Shown here: piece by piece, positions 14,987-23,056 of the stretch | Numbering within the stretch: the stretch's first letter is position 1 | Layout: each line of letters opens with the position of its first letter | Source: an uncultured Oscillospiraceae bacterium | Lineage (GTDB): Bacteria > Bacillota > Clostridia > Oscillospirales > Oscillospiraceae | Assembly (NCBI GenBank): GCA_934675115.1 | Contig: CAKUPH010000014.1 | Span: 1 to 34,383, forward strand | Direction of reading: 5' to 3' | DNA: 34,383 nt | The notes under the pieces: generated by a model | What the model was told of the DNA's origin: nothing | Database searches by the model: none | Seen by the model: only the letters and a program-made list of their open reading frames with translations | Made by a program: the position numbers and the translations under genes

Positions 14987-16246
14987 TCAGAACGCGTGAC
15001 CGATGTCGGTGCGGAAGTGCATATCCGTAAAGGAGATATGCTTTGCAGCGGCGTAGGCGTTTTCGATGGCCGTATCCAGCGTGTCACCGGTGGCGGTGAT
15101 GCCCAGCACCCGGCCGCCGTTGGTGAGGTATTCGCCTTCGGCGCTCAGCTTGGTACCGGCGTGGAACACCACGGCGGTCTTTCCGGCCTCATCAAGGCCG
15201 GAGATGGGATAGCCCTTTTGATACTCCAGCGGATAGCCGCCGGAGGCCAGCACGACGACGCAGGCGGCGCCGTTTTTCCAGCGGATATCCAGTTGATCCA
15301 GCGTGCCGTCCACACAGGCCTGAAGAATGTCTATCAGGTCGCTGTCCAGCAGGGAGAGCACCACCTGACACTCCGGGTCGCCGAAGCGGGCGTTGTACTC
15401 TACTACCTTAGGGCCGTTGGGGGTGAGCATCAGACCGAAGTAGATGACGCCCTTGAAGGGGCGGCCCTCGGCATTGAGGGCGTCGATGGTGGGCTGGAAG
15501 ATCTCCTTCATGCAGCGCTCCGCGACCTCGGGAGTGTATTGGGGCAGGGGAGAGATGGCGCCCATGCCGCCGGTGTTGGGGCCCTTGTTGCCGTCGTAGG
15601 CCCGCTTGTGGTCCTGACTTGCGGGCATGGGGACGATGTGCGTGCCGTCGGAAAAGGCCAGCACGGTGATCTCCGGGCCGGTCATGCACTCTTCAATGAC
15701 CACGGTGGAGCCGGATTCACCAAATTTTTTGTCCTCCATCATCTCGCGGGCGGCCTGTTTGGCCTCGCCCGCCGTGGCGGCGACCACCACGCCCTTGCCC
15801 AGCGCAAGGCCGTCGGCCTTGACCACGATGGGCGCACCCTGCTCGTCGATGTAGGCGAGGGCTTCGCTTAGATCGGTGAAGGTTTTGTATTTTGCGGTGG
15901 GAATGTGATATTTGGCCATCAGCTCTTTGGAGAAGGCCTTGCTGGCCTCGATGACGGCGGCATTGGCCCGGGGGCCGAAGGCGGGGATTCCGGCGGCCTC
16001 CATGGCGTCCACCATGCCCAGCGCCAGCGGGTCGTCCGGGGCGACCATGACGAAGTCCATGGCGTTTTCCTTTGCCCAGCTGACCATGCCGTCCACGTCA
16101 GTGGCCTTGATATCCACGCAGCGGGCCATCTGCGCGATGCCCGCGTTGCCGGGGGCGCAGTACAACTCCGTGACCTTGGGGGACTGGGCCAGCTTCCAGC
16201 AGATGGCGTGCTCGCGCCCGCCGCCGCCGACTACCAGTACCTTCAT
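14987..16246 (-). CDS. purD: Phosphoribosylamine-glycine ligase (GAR synthetase)
   Basis: ATP-grasp enzyme for step 2 of purine synthesis, joining phosphoribosylamine and glycine. The start is ATG 16246, with GAGG eight bases upstream; an in-frame GTG three codons earlier lies next to that site. The 419-residue protein begins MKVLVVGGGGREHAICWKLA, the N-domain nucleotide-fold motif. It then has DFVMVAPDDPLALGMVDAME, ATP-grasp motifs (APIVVKADGLALGKGVVVA, GGMGAISP) and GRPFKGVIYFGLM. VVEYNARFGDPECQ carries the metal ligands. It is the last gene of the ZTP-riboswitch-controlled unit, about 108 bases after the transformylase gene. Confidence 0.97.
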   Translation of the reverse strand: MKVLVVGGGGREHAICWKLAQSPKVTELYCAPGNAGIAQMARCVDIKATDVDGMVSWAKENAMDFVMVAPDDPLALGMVDAMEAAGIPAFGPRANAAVIEASKAFSKELMAKYHIPTAKYKTFTDLSEALAYIDEQGAPIVVKADGLALGKGVVVAATAGEAKQAAREMMEDKKFGESGSTVVIEECMTGPEITVLAFSDGTHIVPMPASQDHKRAYDGNKGPNTGGMGAISPLPQYTPEVAERCMKEIFQPTIDALNAEGRPFKGVIYFGLMLTPNGPKVVEYNARFGDPECQVVLSLLDSDLIDILQACVDGTLDQLDIRWKNGAACVVVLASGGYPLEYQKGYPISGLDEAGKTAVVFHAGTKLSAEGEYLTNGGRVLGITATGDTLDTAIENAYAAAKHISFTDMHFRTDIGHAF

Positions 16247-16270
16247 AAAATGCACCTCGTTTCGTAAAAG

Positions 16271-16287
16271 TTCCGCCGCAGGCGGAA
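16271..16287 (-). repeat. Small hairpin between AICAR transformylase and purD
   Basis: A perfect 7-bp inverted repeat (16271-16277 with 16281-16287) lies 25 bases before the purD start and is followed on the minus strand by CTTTTACG. It may be a weak terminator or an mRNA processing/stability hairpin. The rest of the 16256-16354 gap shows a second, weaker hairpin near 16312-16329. Confidence 0.5.
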
Positions 16288-16354
16288 AAAGTTCAAATCA
16301 TTCCTTATGCCCCTCGGAGAGCGAAGGGAGTACGCGGGGGAAATGCCCGGCCTT

Positions 16355-17530
16355 TTAATGGTGGAAGAGCCGCATCCCGGTAAACGCCATCACAATACCA
16401 TACTTATCGCAGGTCTCGATGACGTTGTCATCCCGGATGGAGCCGCCGGGCTGGGCGATATACTGCACGCCGGATTTGTGGGCGCGCTCCACGTTGTCAC
16501 CGAAGGGGAAGAAGGCGTCGGAGCCAAGGGAGACGCCGGAGAGCTTCGCAATCCACTCCTTTTTCTCCTCGGCGGTGAGCACCTCAGGCCGGACCTTGAA
16601 GGTCTGCTGCCACACGCCGTCAGCCAGCACGTCCTCATACTCATCGGAGATGTACACGTCGATGGCGTTGTCGCGGTTGGGGCGGCGGATGCCGTCCACG
16701 AACTGGAGACCCAGCACCTTCGGATGCTGGCGGAGCATCCAGTTATCCGCCTTGCTGCCTGCCAGCCGGGTGCAGTGGATGCGGCTCTGCTGGCCCGCGC
16801 CCACGCCGATGGTCTGGCCGTCCTTGACGTAGCAGACCGAGTTGGACTGGGTGTATTTCAGGGTGATGAGGGCCAGCAGCAGGTCGTTCTTGGCGCTTTG
16901 GGGCAGTTCCCTGTTCTGAGTCACGATGTTCTCCAGCAGAGCCTCATTGATCTCGAAATTATTGTACCCCTGCTGGAAGGTGATGCCGAAAATATGGCGC
17001 TGCTCCACAGGGGCAGGTTCGTAGGATGGATCGATCTGCACCACGTTGTAATTACCCTTTTTCTTGCCCTTCAGGATGGCCAGAGCTTCGTCGGTGTAGC
17101 CGGGGGCGATGATGCCGTCGGACACCTCCATGGCCAGATAGCGGGCGGTGGGCTCATCGCACACGTCACTGAGGGCGGCCCAGTCGCCATAAGAGCACAG
17201 TCGGTCGGCACCCCGGGCCTTGATGTAGGCGCAGGCGATGGGGGAGGTATCGTAGCCATCGGCAAAGTAGATATTCTTCTCCACGTCGGACAGCGGAGTG
17301 CCCAGCGCGGCCCCGGCGGGGGAGACGTGCTTGAAGGATGCGGCGGCAGGCAGGCCGGTGGCCTTTTTCAGCGCCCGGACCAGCTGCCAGGCGTTGAGGG
17401 CGTCCAGGAAGTTGATGTAGCCGGGCTTGCCGTTGAGGACGGTGAGGGGCAGGTCACGGCCACCGTCCATAAAAATGCGGGCAGGCTTCTGGTTGGGATT
17501 GCAGCCGTATTTCAGTTCCAGTTCGTTCAT
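16355..17530 (-). CDS. AICAR transformylase, single-domain (PurH C-domain family)
   Basis: Transfers a formyl group from 10-formyl-THF to AICAR (ZMP), giving FAICAR. The 391-residue protein has only the AICARFT fold. It begins ELELKYGCNPNQKPARIF, with LPLTVLNGKPGYINFLDALNAWQLV next. The catalytic Lys-His is in ASFKHVSPAGAALG, and YTQSNSVCYVKDGQTIGVGAGQQSRIHC and PEVLTAEEKKEW are typical. The N-terminal IMP cyclohydrolase (MGS-like) domain of bifunctional PurH is missing; the PurO-type enzyme upstream supplies that step. The start ATG 17530 has GGGAGG eight bases upstream, and the gap to purO is 3 bases. Numbering and length suggest a complete protein. Confidence 0.92.
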   Translation of the reverse strand: MNELELKYGCNPNQKPARIFMDGGRDLPLTVLNGKPGYINFLDALNAWQLVRALKKATGLPAAASFKHVSPAGAALGTPLSDVEKNIYFADGYDTSPIACAYIKARGADRLCSYGDWAALSDVCDEPTARYLAMEVSDGIIAPGYTDEALAILKGKKKGNYNVVQIDPSYEPAPVEQRHIFGITFQQGYNNFEINEALLENIVTQNRELPQSAKNDLLLALITLKYTQSNSVCYVKDGQTIGVGAGQQSRIHCTRLAGSKADNWMLRQHPKVLGLQFVDGIRRPNRDNAIDVYISDEYEDVLADGVWQQTFKVRPEVLTAEEKKEWIAKLSGVSLGSDAFFPFGDNVERAHKSGVQYIAQPGGSIRDDNVIETCDKYGIVMAFTGMRLFHH

Positions 17531-17533
17531 CGC

Positions 17534-18250
17534 TCAGACCTCCCAGTGCTTGTTGATGATGGATGTTTCAGTGTCGCCGGTGGAGATGTCGATGTAGCGG
17601 ACAAACAGCGCCACCTTGTTTTCGTCGTTGAGAGACAGCCAAAGGTCATCGGCCAGCGTTTCGGCGTCGGGGGCGGTGATGGCCACCCGGCGGGGCTCCC
17701 CCTCGAAGGAGGGCAGGGGATCGCGGTTCTCCTGATAGGTGTGGATGAAGTGACCCACACCGGCCTTGGGCGCGTCGTACTCGTAGAAGTAGCGGCAGCA
17801 GCAGGAGGGATCGCCGTCCAGACTCTTCAGAATGGACAGGTTATAGCTGTAATCGGGCTTGAGTACGCCGGAGATTCGGGGGGTGTAGTTAGGGCCGTCT
17901 GGTTCAAACTCCCGGGTGTTCAGGGCGTGGCGGTAGCAGTGACCGGCCAGCAGGTGATCCCGGATAGTGTCCGTCTGGTCGCCGTTGGTGACGATGGTCA
18001 GGCCGTTGTCCATGGCCCTGACGGGATGATAGATAATGAGGGAGGGATCGGTCATTTTAGATTCGTCAAAGGCTCGGGTGCGGATGCCATCGTCCGTCTC
18101 CTCAAAGATGCGGTTGCGGCTGTTTTCGCTGCGGCCCATGATAAAGTAGGCGATGACCGCGGACTTGTTGTCGGCGGAGCGGCCCAGCATGATGCCGCGG
18201 CCGGGGTAGGGGTGGGATTCCAGAAGAGAGCAGAAATTGAGCAGTTCCAT
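17534..18250 (-). CDS. purO: IMP cyclohydrolase, PurO-like family
   Basis: Closes FAICAR to IMP, the last step of IMP synthesis. The 238-residue protein resembles the family first described as archaeal PurO: SHPYPGRGIMLGRS near the N-terminus, AYFIMGRSENSRNR, DPSLIIYHPVRAM, VTNGDQTDTIRDH, GPNYTPRISGVL and, later, YDAPKAGVGHFIHTYQ. It replaces the missing N-terminal domain of PurH. The start ATG 18250 has AAGAAGG seven bases upstream. It is the first gene behind a ZTP riboswitch, so it should rise when ZMP accumulates. The symbol is by family resemblance. Confidence 0.88.
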   Translation of the reverse strand: MELLNFCSLLESHPYPGRGIMLGRSADNKSAVIAYFIMGRSENSRNRIFEETDDGIRTRAFDESKMTDPSLIIYHPVRAMDNGLTIVTNGDQTDTIRDHLLAGHCYRHALNTREFEPDGPNYTPRISGVLKPDYSYNLSILKSLDGDPSCCCRYFYEYDAPKAGVGHFIHTYQENRDPLPSFEGEPRRVAITAPDAETLADDLWLSLNDENKVALFVRYIDISTGDTETSIINKHWEV

Positions 18251-18283
18251 AGCGGTACCTTCTTTCTGTGTTTTTGGGAAAAC

Positions 18284-18382
18284 AAAAAGGGCGCACCAAT
18301 ACAGATCGGTGCGCCCAGACGGTCGGCATTTCTTCGGCTATACTCCATGTGGTCGGCCCACTTCCGTCAGTCATATAGCCTA
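18284..18382 (-). ncRNA. ZTP riboswitch (pfl motif) with terminator expression platform
   Basis: Minus-strand order: P1 arm GGCTATA (18380-18374), the conserved TGACTGACGG, a GTGG...CCAC hairpin, the P1 return arm TATAGCC, a short linker and the hallmark GCCGACCGTCTGGGC (P3). These match the ZTP/ZMP aptamer as I remember it. The final GGGC of P3 is also the first four bases of a 9-bp terminator stem (18316-18308 with 18297-18289) that ends in TTTTT (18288-18284). ZMP binding should hold P3 and block the terminator, switching on purO, AICAR transformylase and purD. The arrangement is textbook and the downstream enzyme consumes ZMP. Confidence 0.92.
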
Positions 18383-18385
18383 ACT

Positions 18386-18415
18386 ATCTTATCATGCCCT
18401 GCGCGCTCTTGTCAA
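18386..18415 (-). promoter_or_regulatory. Promoter of the ZTP riboswitch unit
   Basis: On the minus strand, a perfect TTGACA (18415-18410), an 18-base spacer, then extended -10 TGaTAAGAT (hexamer 18391-18386). The start site would be about 18380, exactly the first base of the aptamer. The purN stop codon TGA is contained in the -35 box. Confidence 0.75.
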
Positions 18416-19047
18416 GTGTTGCCCGGCAGGATGCGGACCACGCGGCCCTCGACGCGCAGCCGCCCCTGACAGAACAGGGAGACGGCCTGAGGGAGCAGCA
18501 CCCACTCCGCCTGCTCCATAATGCGGCGCTGAAGGGTTTCCGGGGTGTCGCCCTCCTCCACGGGGACGGCTTTTTGGAGGACGATGGGGCCGCCGTCGCA
18601 CTCTTCGGAGACGAAGTGCACCGTCGCGCCGGACAGCTTGACCCCGTATTCCAGCGCCTTTTCGTGGACATACAGCCCGTAATACCCCGGGCCGCAGAAG
18701 GATGGGATCAGGGCCGGGTGGACGTTGAGAATGGCGTTGGGGAAGGCCTGCACCATCTCCTCGGTGAGGATGGTCATAAAGCCGGCCAGCACCACCAGAT
18801 CGATGTCCAGCGACCGGAGCTTTTCCACCAGCGCGACGGTCATATCCCGGCTGGAGGGGTAGTCCTTCCGGGCCACCACATAGCCGGGGATCCCGGCGGC
18901 TACGGCCCGCTCCAGCGCGTAAACGCCGGGCTTGGAGGCGATGACGGCGGCGATGCGGCCGTTGACCAGCTCGCCCCGGCCCTGCGCGTCGATGAGGGCC
19001 TGAAGGTTGGTGCCGCCGCCGGAGACGAGAACAGCAATATTTTTCAT
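18412..19047 (-). CDS. purN: Phosphoribosylglycinamide formyltransferase (GART)
   Basis: Formylates GAR with 10-formyl-THF, step 3 of purine synthesis. The 211-residue protein starts MKNIAVLVSGGGTNLQALID, the phosphate-binding loop. VVLAGFMTILTEEMVQAFPNAILNVHPALIPSF carries the catalytic Asn-x-His, and ATVHFVSEECDGGPIV the catalytic Asp. The start is ATG 19047, only 5 bases after the purM stop with no clear ribosome binding site, so it is probably translated by coupling. Its stop codon lies inside the -35 box of the next promoter. Confidence 0.96.
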   Translation of the reverse strand: MKNIAVLVSGGGTNLQALIDAQGRGELVNGRIAAVIASKPGVYALERAVAAGIPGYVVARKDYPSSRDMTVALVEKLRSLDIDLVVLAGFMTILTEEMVQAFPNAILNVHPALIPSFCGPGYYGLYVHEKALEYGVKLSGATVHFVSEECDGGPIVLQKAVPVEEGDTPETLQRRIMEQAEWVLLPQAVSLFCQGRLRVEGRVVRILPGNT

Positions 19048-19052
19048 GGCGC

Positions 19053-20096
19053 TCAGATCAGCTCCACGCCGTCGCTGCCCTTGACCACGCTGCCGATGAC
19101 ATAGGCGCGCTCACCGGCCTGAATGAGCGTCTCCACAGCCTGACCCACCTGATCCTTGGGCACAGCCAGAATGAGGCCCACGCCCATGTTGAAGGTGTTG
19201 TACATGTCCCGCTCCGGAATATTGCCCCGCTGGGCGATGAGGGAGAAGATGGGGGGAACGGGGACAGTGGAGGTGTGGATCTGGGCGGTGAGGCCGTTAG
19301 TCATCATGCGGGGGACATTTTCATAGAGGCCGCCGCCGGTGATGTGGCTGATGGCGTGGACGGCAACGCCCCGCTGGAGCAGGCCCTTGACGGCGCGAAC
19401 ATAGATCTTGGTGGGGCGGAGCAGAGCCTCACCGATGGTGGTGCCCAACTCGGGCACATACTCATCCAGCACCTCGCGGTTGGTGATGTTCAGCACCTTG
19501 CGCACCAACGAAAAACCGTTGGAGTGGACACCGGAGGAGGCAAGGCCGATGAGCACGTCGCCCTCGGCCAGATCCCGGCCGTCGATGATCTTTTCCTCAT
19601 CGACGATGCCCACGGAAAAGCCGGCCAGATCGTAGTCATCGTCCTCCATCATGCCAGGGTGCTCGGCGGTCTCGCCGCCCACCAGAGCGCAGCCGGCCTG
19701 ACGGCAGCCCTCGGTGATGCCCTCCACGATGCTGGCGATGCGCTCAGGCTTATTCTTGCCGCAGGCGATGTAATCAAGGAAGAACAGGGGGGACGCACCG
19801 CCGCAGATGATGTCGTTGACGCACATGGCGACGCAGTCGATGCCGATGGTGTTGTGCTTGTCCATGAGCATGGCCAACTTGAGCTTAGTGCCCACGCCGT
19901 CGGTGCCGGACACCAGCACGGGGCGCTTCATCCCGGCGAGATCGGGGGCAAACATGCCGCCGAAGCCGCCCAGCGTGCCCAGAACGCCGGGAATATAGGT
20001 GGACTCCACCATGGGTTTGATGCGCTCGACGGATTCGTAGCCGGCGGTGACGTCCACGCCGGCGGCCGCGTAGGATTCAGAATGAGAATTCTTCAT
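19053..20096 (-). CDS. purM: Phosphoribosylformylglycinamidine cyclo-ligase (AIR synthetase)
   Basis: ATP-dependent ring closure giving AIR, step 5 of the pathway. The 347-residue protein has the family order: YAAAGVDVTAGYESVERIKP, LVSGTDGVGTKLKLA, GIDCVAMCVNDIICGGASPLFFLDYIA, GCALVGGETAEHPGM and YDLAGFSVGIV. HAISHITGGGLYENVPR and FNMGVGLIL complete the set. All of the usual nucleotide- and FGAM-binding motifs are present. The start ATG 20096 has GGAGG about eleven bases upstream. It is the fourth gene of the purE-C-F-M-N unit. Confidence 0.97.
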   Translation of the reverse strand: MKNSHSESYAAAGVDVTAGYESVERIKPMVESTYIPGVLGTLGGFGGMFAPDLAGMKRPVLVSGTDGVGTKLKLAMLMDKHNTIGIDCVAMCVNDIICGGASPLFFLDYIACGKNKPERIASIVEGITEGCRQAGCALVGGETAEHPGMMEDDDYDLAGFSVGIVDEEKIIDGRDLAEGDVLIGLASSGVHSNGFSLVRKVLNITNREVLDEYVPELGTTIGEALLRPTKIYVRAVKGLLQRGVAVHAISHITGGGLYENVPRMMTNGLTAQIHTSTVPVPPIFSLIAQRGNIPERDMYNTFNMGVGLILAVPKDQVGQAVETLIQAGERAYVIGSVVKGSDGVELI

Positions 20097-20131
20097 GGAA
20101 TGAGTGACCTCCGAAATTATGATAGGCGGGG

Positions 20132-21553
20132 TTATTCCCGACCGGTCCAGCAGTAGGTGCAGACCTTGTCCCGGTCAATGCCGATGGACTCCAGCAGCCC
20201 GTCCAGCGACTGATAGCCGAGGGAACTGAAGTGGAGCTTTTCACAGATGGCGCGGAGCAGGCATTGGCCGCGCTCGGTGGCAGTATCCGCGTACTCGTCG
20301 ATGTGCTCCTGCCCCTCGTCGCCCTCCAGCTCCTGAATGGTGCGGCGGGCGATCAGCTCCATCTCGGAATTGCTGCGGGAGAAGTTGAGATATTTGCAGC
20401 CGTACATGATGGGCGGGCAGGCGGAGCGGATATGGACTTCCTTGGCGCCGCTCTCGTAGAGAAATTCCACCGTTTCCCGCAGCTGAGTGCCCCGGACGAT
20501 GGAGTCGTCCACGAACAGGAGCTTTTTGCCTTCGATCAACTCGGGCACGGGAATCTGCTTCATTTTGGCCACCTGATTGCGGACGCTCTGGTTGGTGGGC
20601 ATGAAGGAGCGGGGCCATGTGGGGGTGTATTTCACGAAGGGGCGGGCATAGGGGGTGCCGCTCTCGTTGGCGTAGCCGATGGCGTGAGGCAGGCCGGAGT
20701 CAGGCACGCCTGCCACATAGTCGATGTTCTGAGCCACGCCCCGGGCCTTGTCTGCCCGGGCCATAATCTCACCGTTGCGGTTGCGCATGACCTCCACGTT
20801 GACGCCCTCATACCGGGAGTTGGGGTAGCCGTAATAGGTCCACAGGAAGGCGCAGATGCGCATTTTATTGCCGGGGGCGGCAAGAACCTCTTCGCTGTCG
20901 GGGGTGAGACGGACGATCTCGCCGGGGCCGAGCTCCCGGTAGTCGTCATAGCCCAGCTTGTGATAGGCGAAGGACTCGAAGGAGATGCAGTAACCGTCCT
21001 CGTTCTTGCCCAGGATCACCGGAAGACGGCCCAGCTTGTCCCGGGCGGCGATGAGTCCGTCTGGGGTCAGGATGAGCATGGTCATGGAGCCGTCGATCAG
21101 CTCCTGCGCGTGCCGGATGCCGGAGACGAGGTCGCCCGCCTGATTGATGAGGGCGGCGGTGAGCTCGGTGGCGTTGACCTGCCCGGAGCTCATGGCCATG
21201 AACTGGTGGCCGATGTCGGAAAAATACCGTTCCACCAGTTCCTCGGAGTTGTTGATCAGGCCCACGGTAGTGATAGCGAACAGGCCAAGATGGGAGCGCA
21301 CCAGCAGGGGCTGGGGATCGGAGTCGCTGATGCAGCCGATGCCGGACGTGCCGTGAAAGTCCGCCAGATCCTTCTCAAACTTGGTGCGGAAGGGAGTGTT
21401 CTCGATGTTGTGGATGTTGCGCTGGAAGCCGGCCTCGGGATCGTAGATGGCCATGCCGCCCCGGCGGGTGCCGAGGTGAGAGTGGTAGTCCGTGCCGAAG
21501 AAAATGTCAAGCACGCAGTCGCGCTTGGAAGTGGCGCCGAAAAAGCCGCCCAT
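20132..21553 (-). CDS. purF: PurF-like amidophosphoribosyltransferase lacking the catalytic N-terminal Cys
   Basis: Homologue of the enzyme for step 1 (PRPP plus glutamine to phosphoribosylamine). The phosphoribosyltransferase half is intact: KLLFVDDSIVRGT at 344-356 is the PRPP loop. Cysteines for a [4Fe-4S] cluster of the Bacillus type appear kept (Cys234, Cys379 or Cys386, and Cys465/Cys468 in CTYC). The glutaminase half is altered: the protein begins MGGFFGATSK where normal PurF has a processed CGVFG, so the nucleophile is Gly. The HNGN motif reads TTVGLINN and GLQHRGQ-like sequence reads HLGTRRGG. The start ATG 21553 is set by AAGGAGG six bases upstream; no in-frame upstream Cys start exists in the gap. 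It may use ammonia or a separate glutaminase. Confidence 0.88.
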   Translation of the reverse strand: MGGFFGATSKRDCVLDIFFGTDYHSHLGTRRGGMAIYDPEAGFQRNIHNIENTPFRTKFEKDLADFHGTSGIGCISDSDPQPLLVRSHLGLFAITTVGLINNSEELVERYFSDIGHQFMAMSSGQVNATELTAALINQAGDLVSGIRHAQELIDGSMTMLILTPDGLIAARDKLGRLPVILGKNEDGYCISFESFAYHKLGYDDYRELGPGEIVRLTPDSEEVLAAPGNKMRICAFLWTYYGYPNSRYEGVNVEVMRNRNGEIMARADKARGVAQNIDYVAGVPDSGLPHAIGYANESGTPYARPFVKYTPTWPRSFMPTNQSVRNQVAKMKQIPVPELIEGKKLLFVDDSIVRGTQLRETVEFLYESGAKEVHIRSACPPIMYGCKYLNFSRSNSEMELIARRTIQELEGDEGQEHIDEYADTATERGQCLLRAICEKLHFSSLGYQSLDGLLESIGIDRDKVCTYCWTGRE

Positions 21554-21573
21554 GTGGTACCTCCTTGTACACG

Positions 21574-21612
21574 GCGCGGGACGGTAGGGAAGATGTCCCT
21601 GCCGTCCTGCGC
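21574..21612 (-). repeat. Long hairpin between purC and purF
   Basis: Arms 21574-21590 and 21596-21612 pair over 17 bp with two mismatches on the minus strand (two G-U pairs on the plus strand) around a 5-base loop. No T-run follows. It sits just before the purF ribosome binding site and may affect processing or relative expression. Confidence 0.65.
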
Positions 21613-21633
21613 GTCGTTGATGTTATGTGCGGT

Positions 21634-22344
21634 TTATTCGCCCAGCAGACGGCGGCTCATCTCCTGATAAGCGCCCTCCACGTTGCCCAGATCCCGGCGG
21701 AAGCGGTCCTTGTCCAGCTTTTCACCGGTCTTGACGTCCCAGAAGCGGCAGGTGTCAGGGCTGATTTCGTCGGCCAGCACGATGGTGTCGTCGGCGGTCT
21801 TGCCGAACTCCAGCTTGAAGTCCACCAGCGTGATGCCGCAGTCCAGCATGGTCTTCTTCAGGAAGTCGTTGACGGCGAAGGCGTACTTCTTGATGGTCTC
21901 GATCTCCTCGGCGGTGGCCAGCTTCAGGGCCAGAGCGTGATAGGTATTGATGAGGGGATCGCCCAGCGCGTCGTTCTTGTAGGAGAACTCGATGGTGGGC
22001 GCGTCGAACACGATGCCCTCCTCCACGCCGTAGCGCTTGGCGAAGGAACCGGCGGAGATGTTGCGGATAATGACCTCCAGCGGTACGATGGACACCTTCT
22101 TGACCACGGTCTCGCGGTCGCTGAGCTGCTTGACGAAGTGGGTGGGGACGCCGGCCCTCTCCAACTGCTGCATCAGGAAGTTAGTCATCTTGTTGTTGAT
22201 GACGCCCTTTCCCACGATGGTGCCCTTCTTCTCGCCGTTGAAGGCAGTGGCGTCGTCCTTATAGTCCACGATAACAAGGTTGGGATCGTCAGTGGCATAG
22301 ACTTTCTTGGCTTTGCCCTCGTAGAGTTGTTCCAGCTTCTTCAT
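21634..22344 (-). CDS. purC: SAICAR synthetase
   Basis: Joins CAIR with aspartate using ATP, giving SAICAR. The start is ATG 22344 with GGGAG eight bases upstream; reading further upstream in this frame crosses into purE and is not real. The 236-residue protein begins [20 protein letters not shown] and has [61 protein letters not shown] and [26 protein letters not shown] holds conserved acidic residues near the C-terminus. Length and motifs are normal. It follows purE by 43 bases. Confidence 0.97.
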   Translation of the reverse strand: MKKLEQLYEGKAKKVYATDDPNLVIVDYKDDATAFNGEKKGTIVGKGVINNKMTNFLMQQLERAGVPTHFVKQLSDRETVVKKVSIVPLEVIIRNISAGSFAKRYGVEEGIVFDAPTIEFSYKNDALGDPLINTYHALALKLATAEEIETIKKYAFAVNDFLKKTMLDCGITLVDFKLEFGKTADDTIVLADEISPDTCRFWDVKTGEKLDKDRFRRDLGNVEGAYQEMSRRLLGE

Positions 22345-22387
22345 TTGTGTGACTCCCTTTCCGAATTTTTGATATGTGAAAGTGTGG

Positions 22388-22882
22388 TTAAACGTATTGA
22401 GCGCGGACCTTTTCGTCCTTGGCGGTGACGTCGGCGTCCATCTGGGCCTTGTATTTGGACAGCTCCTGATTGAGAGACAAATCGCCCAGCGCCAGCATCT
22501 GTGCGGCCAGCACAGCGGCGTTTTCCGCGCCGTCCACCGCCACACAGGCCACGGGCACGCCCTTGGGCATCTGGACCATGGACAGCAGAGAATCCAGCCC
22601 GCCCATCATCGAGGTCTTGATGGGCACACCGATGACCGGGAGGATGGTGTAGGCGGCCAGCACACCGCCCAGATGGGCGGCCTTTCCGGCGGCGGCGATG
22701 ATGACGCCGAAGCCGTTTTCCTTGGCAGTGGAGGCGAAGTGCTCCGCGGCGCTGGGGGTACGGTGGGCGGAGATGATGCGTACTTCAAAGGGGATGCCGA
22801 AGGCGCCCAGCCGGTCGAGACAGGGCTGCATGGTGGGCAAATCGGAGTCGGAGCCCATGATGACAGCAACTTTTTTCTGCAT
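22388..22882 (-). CDS. purE: N5-CAIR mutase (PurE class I-like)
   Basis: Converts N5-CAIR to CAIR. The start is ATG 22882 with AAGGAGG eight bases upstream; the frame is open further upstream to a GTG at 23032, but that runs through the leader peptide and terminator. The 164-residue protein has [56 protein letters not shown] and [31 protein letters not shown], the standard PurE fold and active-site motifs. No purK is present in the window. It is first in the purE-C-F-M-N unit and follows an attenuator-like leader. Confidence 0.96.
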   Translation of the reverse strand: MQKKVAVIMGSDSDLPTMQPCLDRLGAFGIPFEVRIISAHRTPSAAEHFASTAKENGFGVIIAAAGKAAHLGGVLAAYTILPVIGVPIKTSMMGGLDSLLSMVQMPKGVPVACVAVDGAENAAVLAAQMLALGDLSLNQELSKYKAQMDADVTAKDEKVRAQYV

Positions 22883-22900
22883 GACGGAAACCTCCTTAGC

Positions 22901-22938
22901 AAAATAAAAACAGACTGACCGGTATGAGTCAGCCTGTT
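22901..22938 (-). terminator. Leader terminator (attenuator) before purE
   Basis: An 11-bp stem with one G-U pair (22938-22928 with 22919-22909) around an 8-base loop is followed by TTTTTATTTT (22910-22901). It lies inside the leader, between the leader-peptide stop and the purE ribosome binding site (22897-22891), so termination here would shut off the whole pur unit. Confidence 0.88.
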
Positions 22939-22944
22939 GTGGGC

Positions 22945-23022
22945 TTATAAAACGGGAATAGACGCAAGGATGCCATGGGCGGAGTTCGAGAACATAACGT
23001 GGCAGAAAACAGAGCCGCTCAT
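22945..23022 (-). CDS. Putative 25-residue leader peptide of the purE operon
   Basis: A short open frame on the minus strand runs from ATG 23022 to TAA 22947-22945. AAGGGG (23037-23032) precedes the ATG by 9 bases, and the promoter start is predicted about 28 bases upstream. The peptide begins MSGSVFCHVM, continues FSNSAHG and ends ASIPVL. The stop is 6 bases before the terminator stem. I do not recognise the peptide. Position between promoter and terminator fits a translated leader that controls termination, but I could not find a clear antiterminator pairing. It could instead be part of an unrecognised structured RNA that happens to be open. Confidence 0.6.
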   Translation of the reverse strand: MSGSVFCHVMFSNSAHGILASIPVL

Positions 23023-23056
23023 ATAACCGCACCCCTTACATTCAGCTTATGGGCCT

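Noticed and set aside
16355..18250. A frameshifted or broken purH
   Set aside because: The two proteins belong to different families, each complete with its own start and ribosome binding site; it is replacement, not decay.
16307..18469. 720-codon plus-strand open frame opposite AICAR transformylase and purO
   Set aside because: It runs through two well-supported genes, a riboswitch and a promoter on the other strand; composition is typical of an antisense shadow.
22883..23050. Guanine (purine) or PRPP riboswitch upstream of purE
   Set aside because: A TATA-containing stretch looked suggestive, but the conserved loop sequences and junction bases of those aptamers are not there on either strand.
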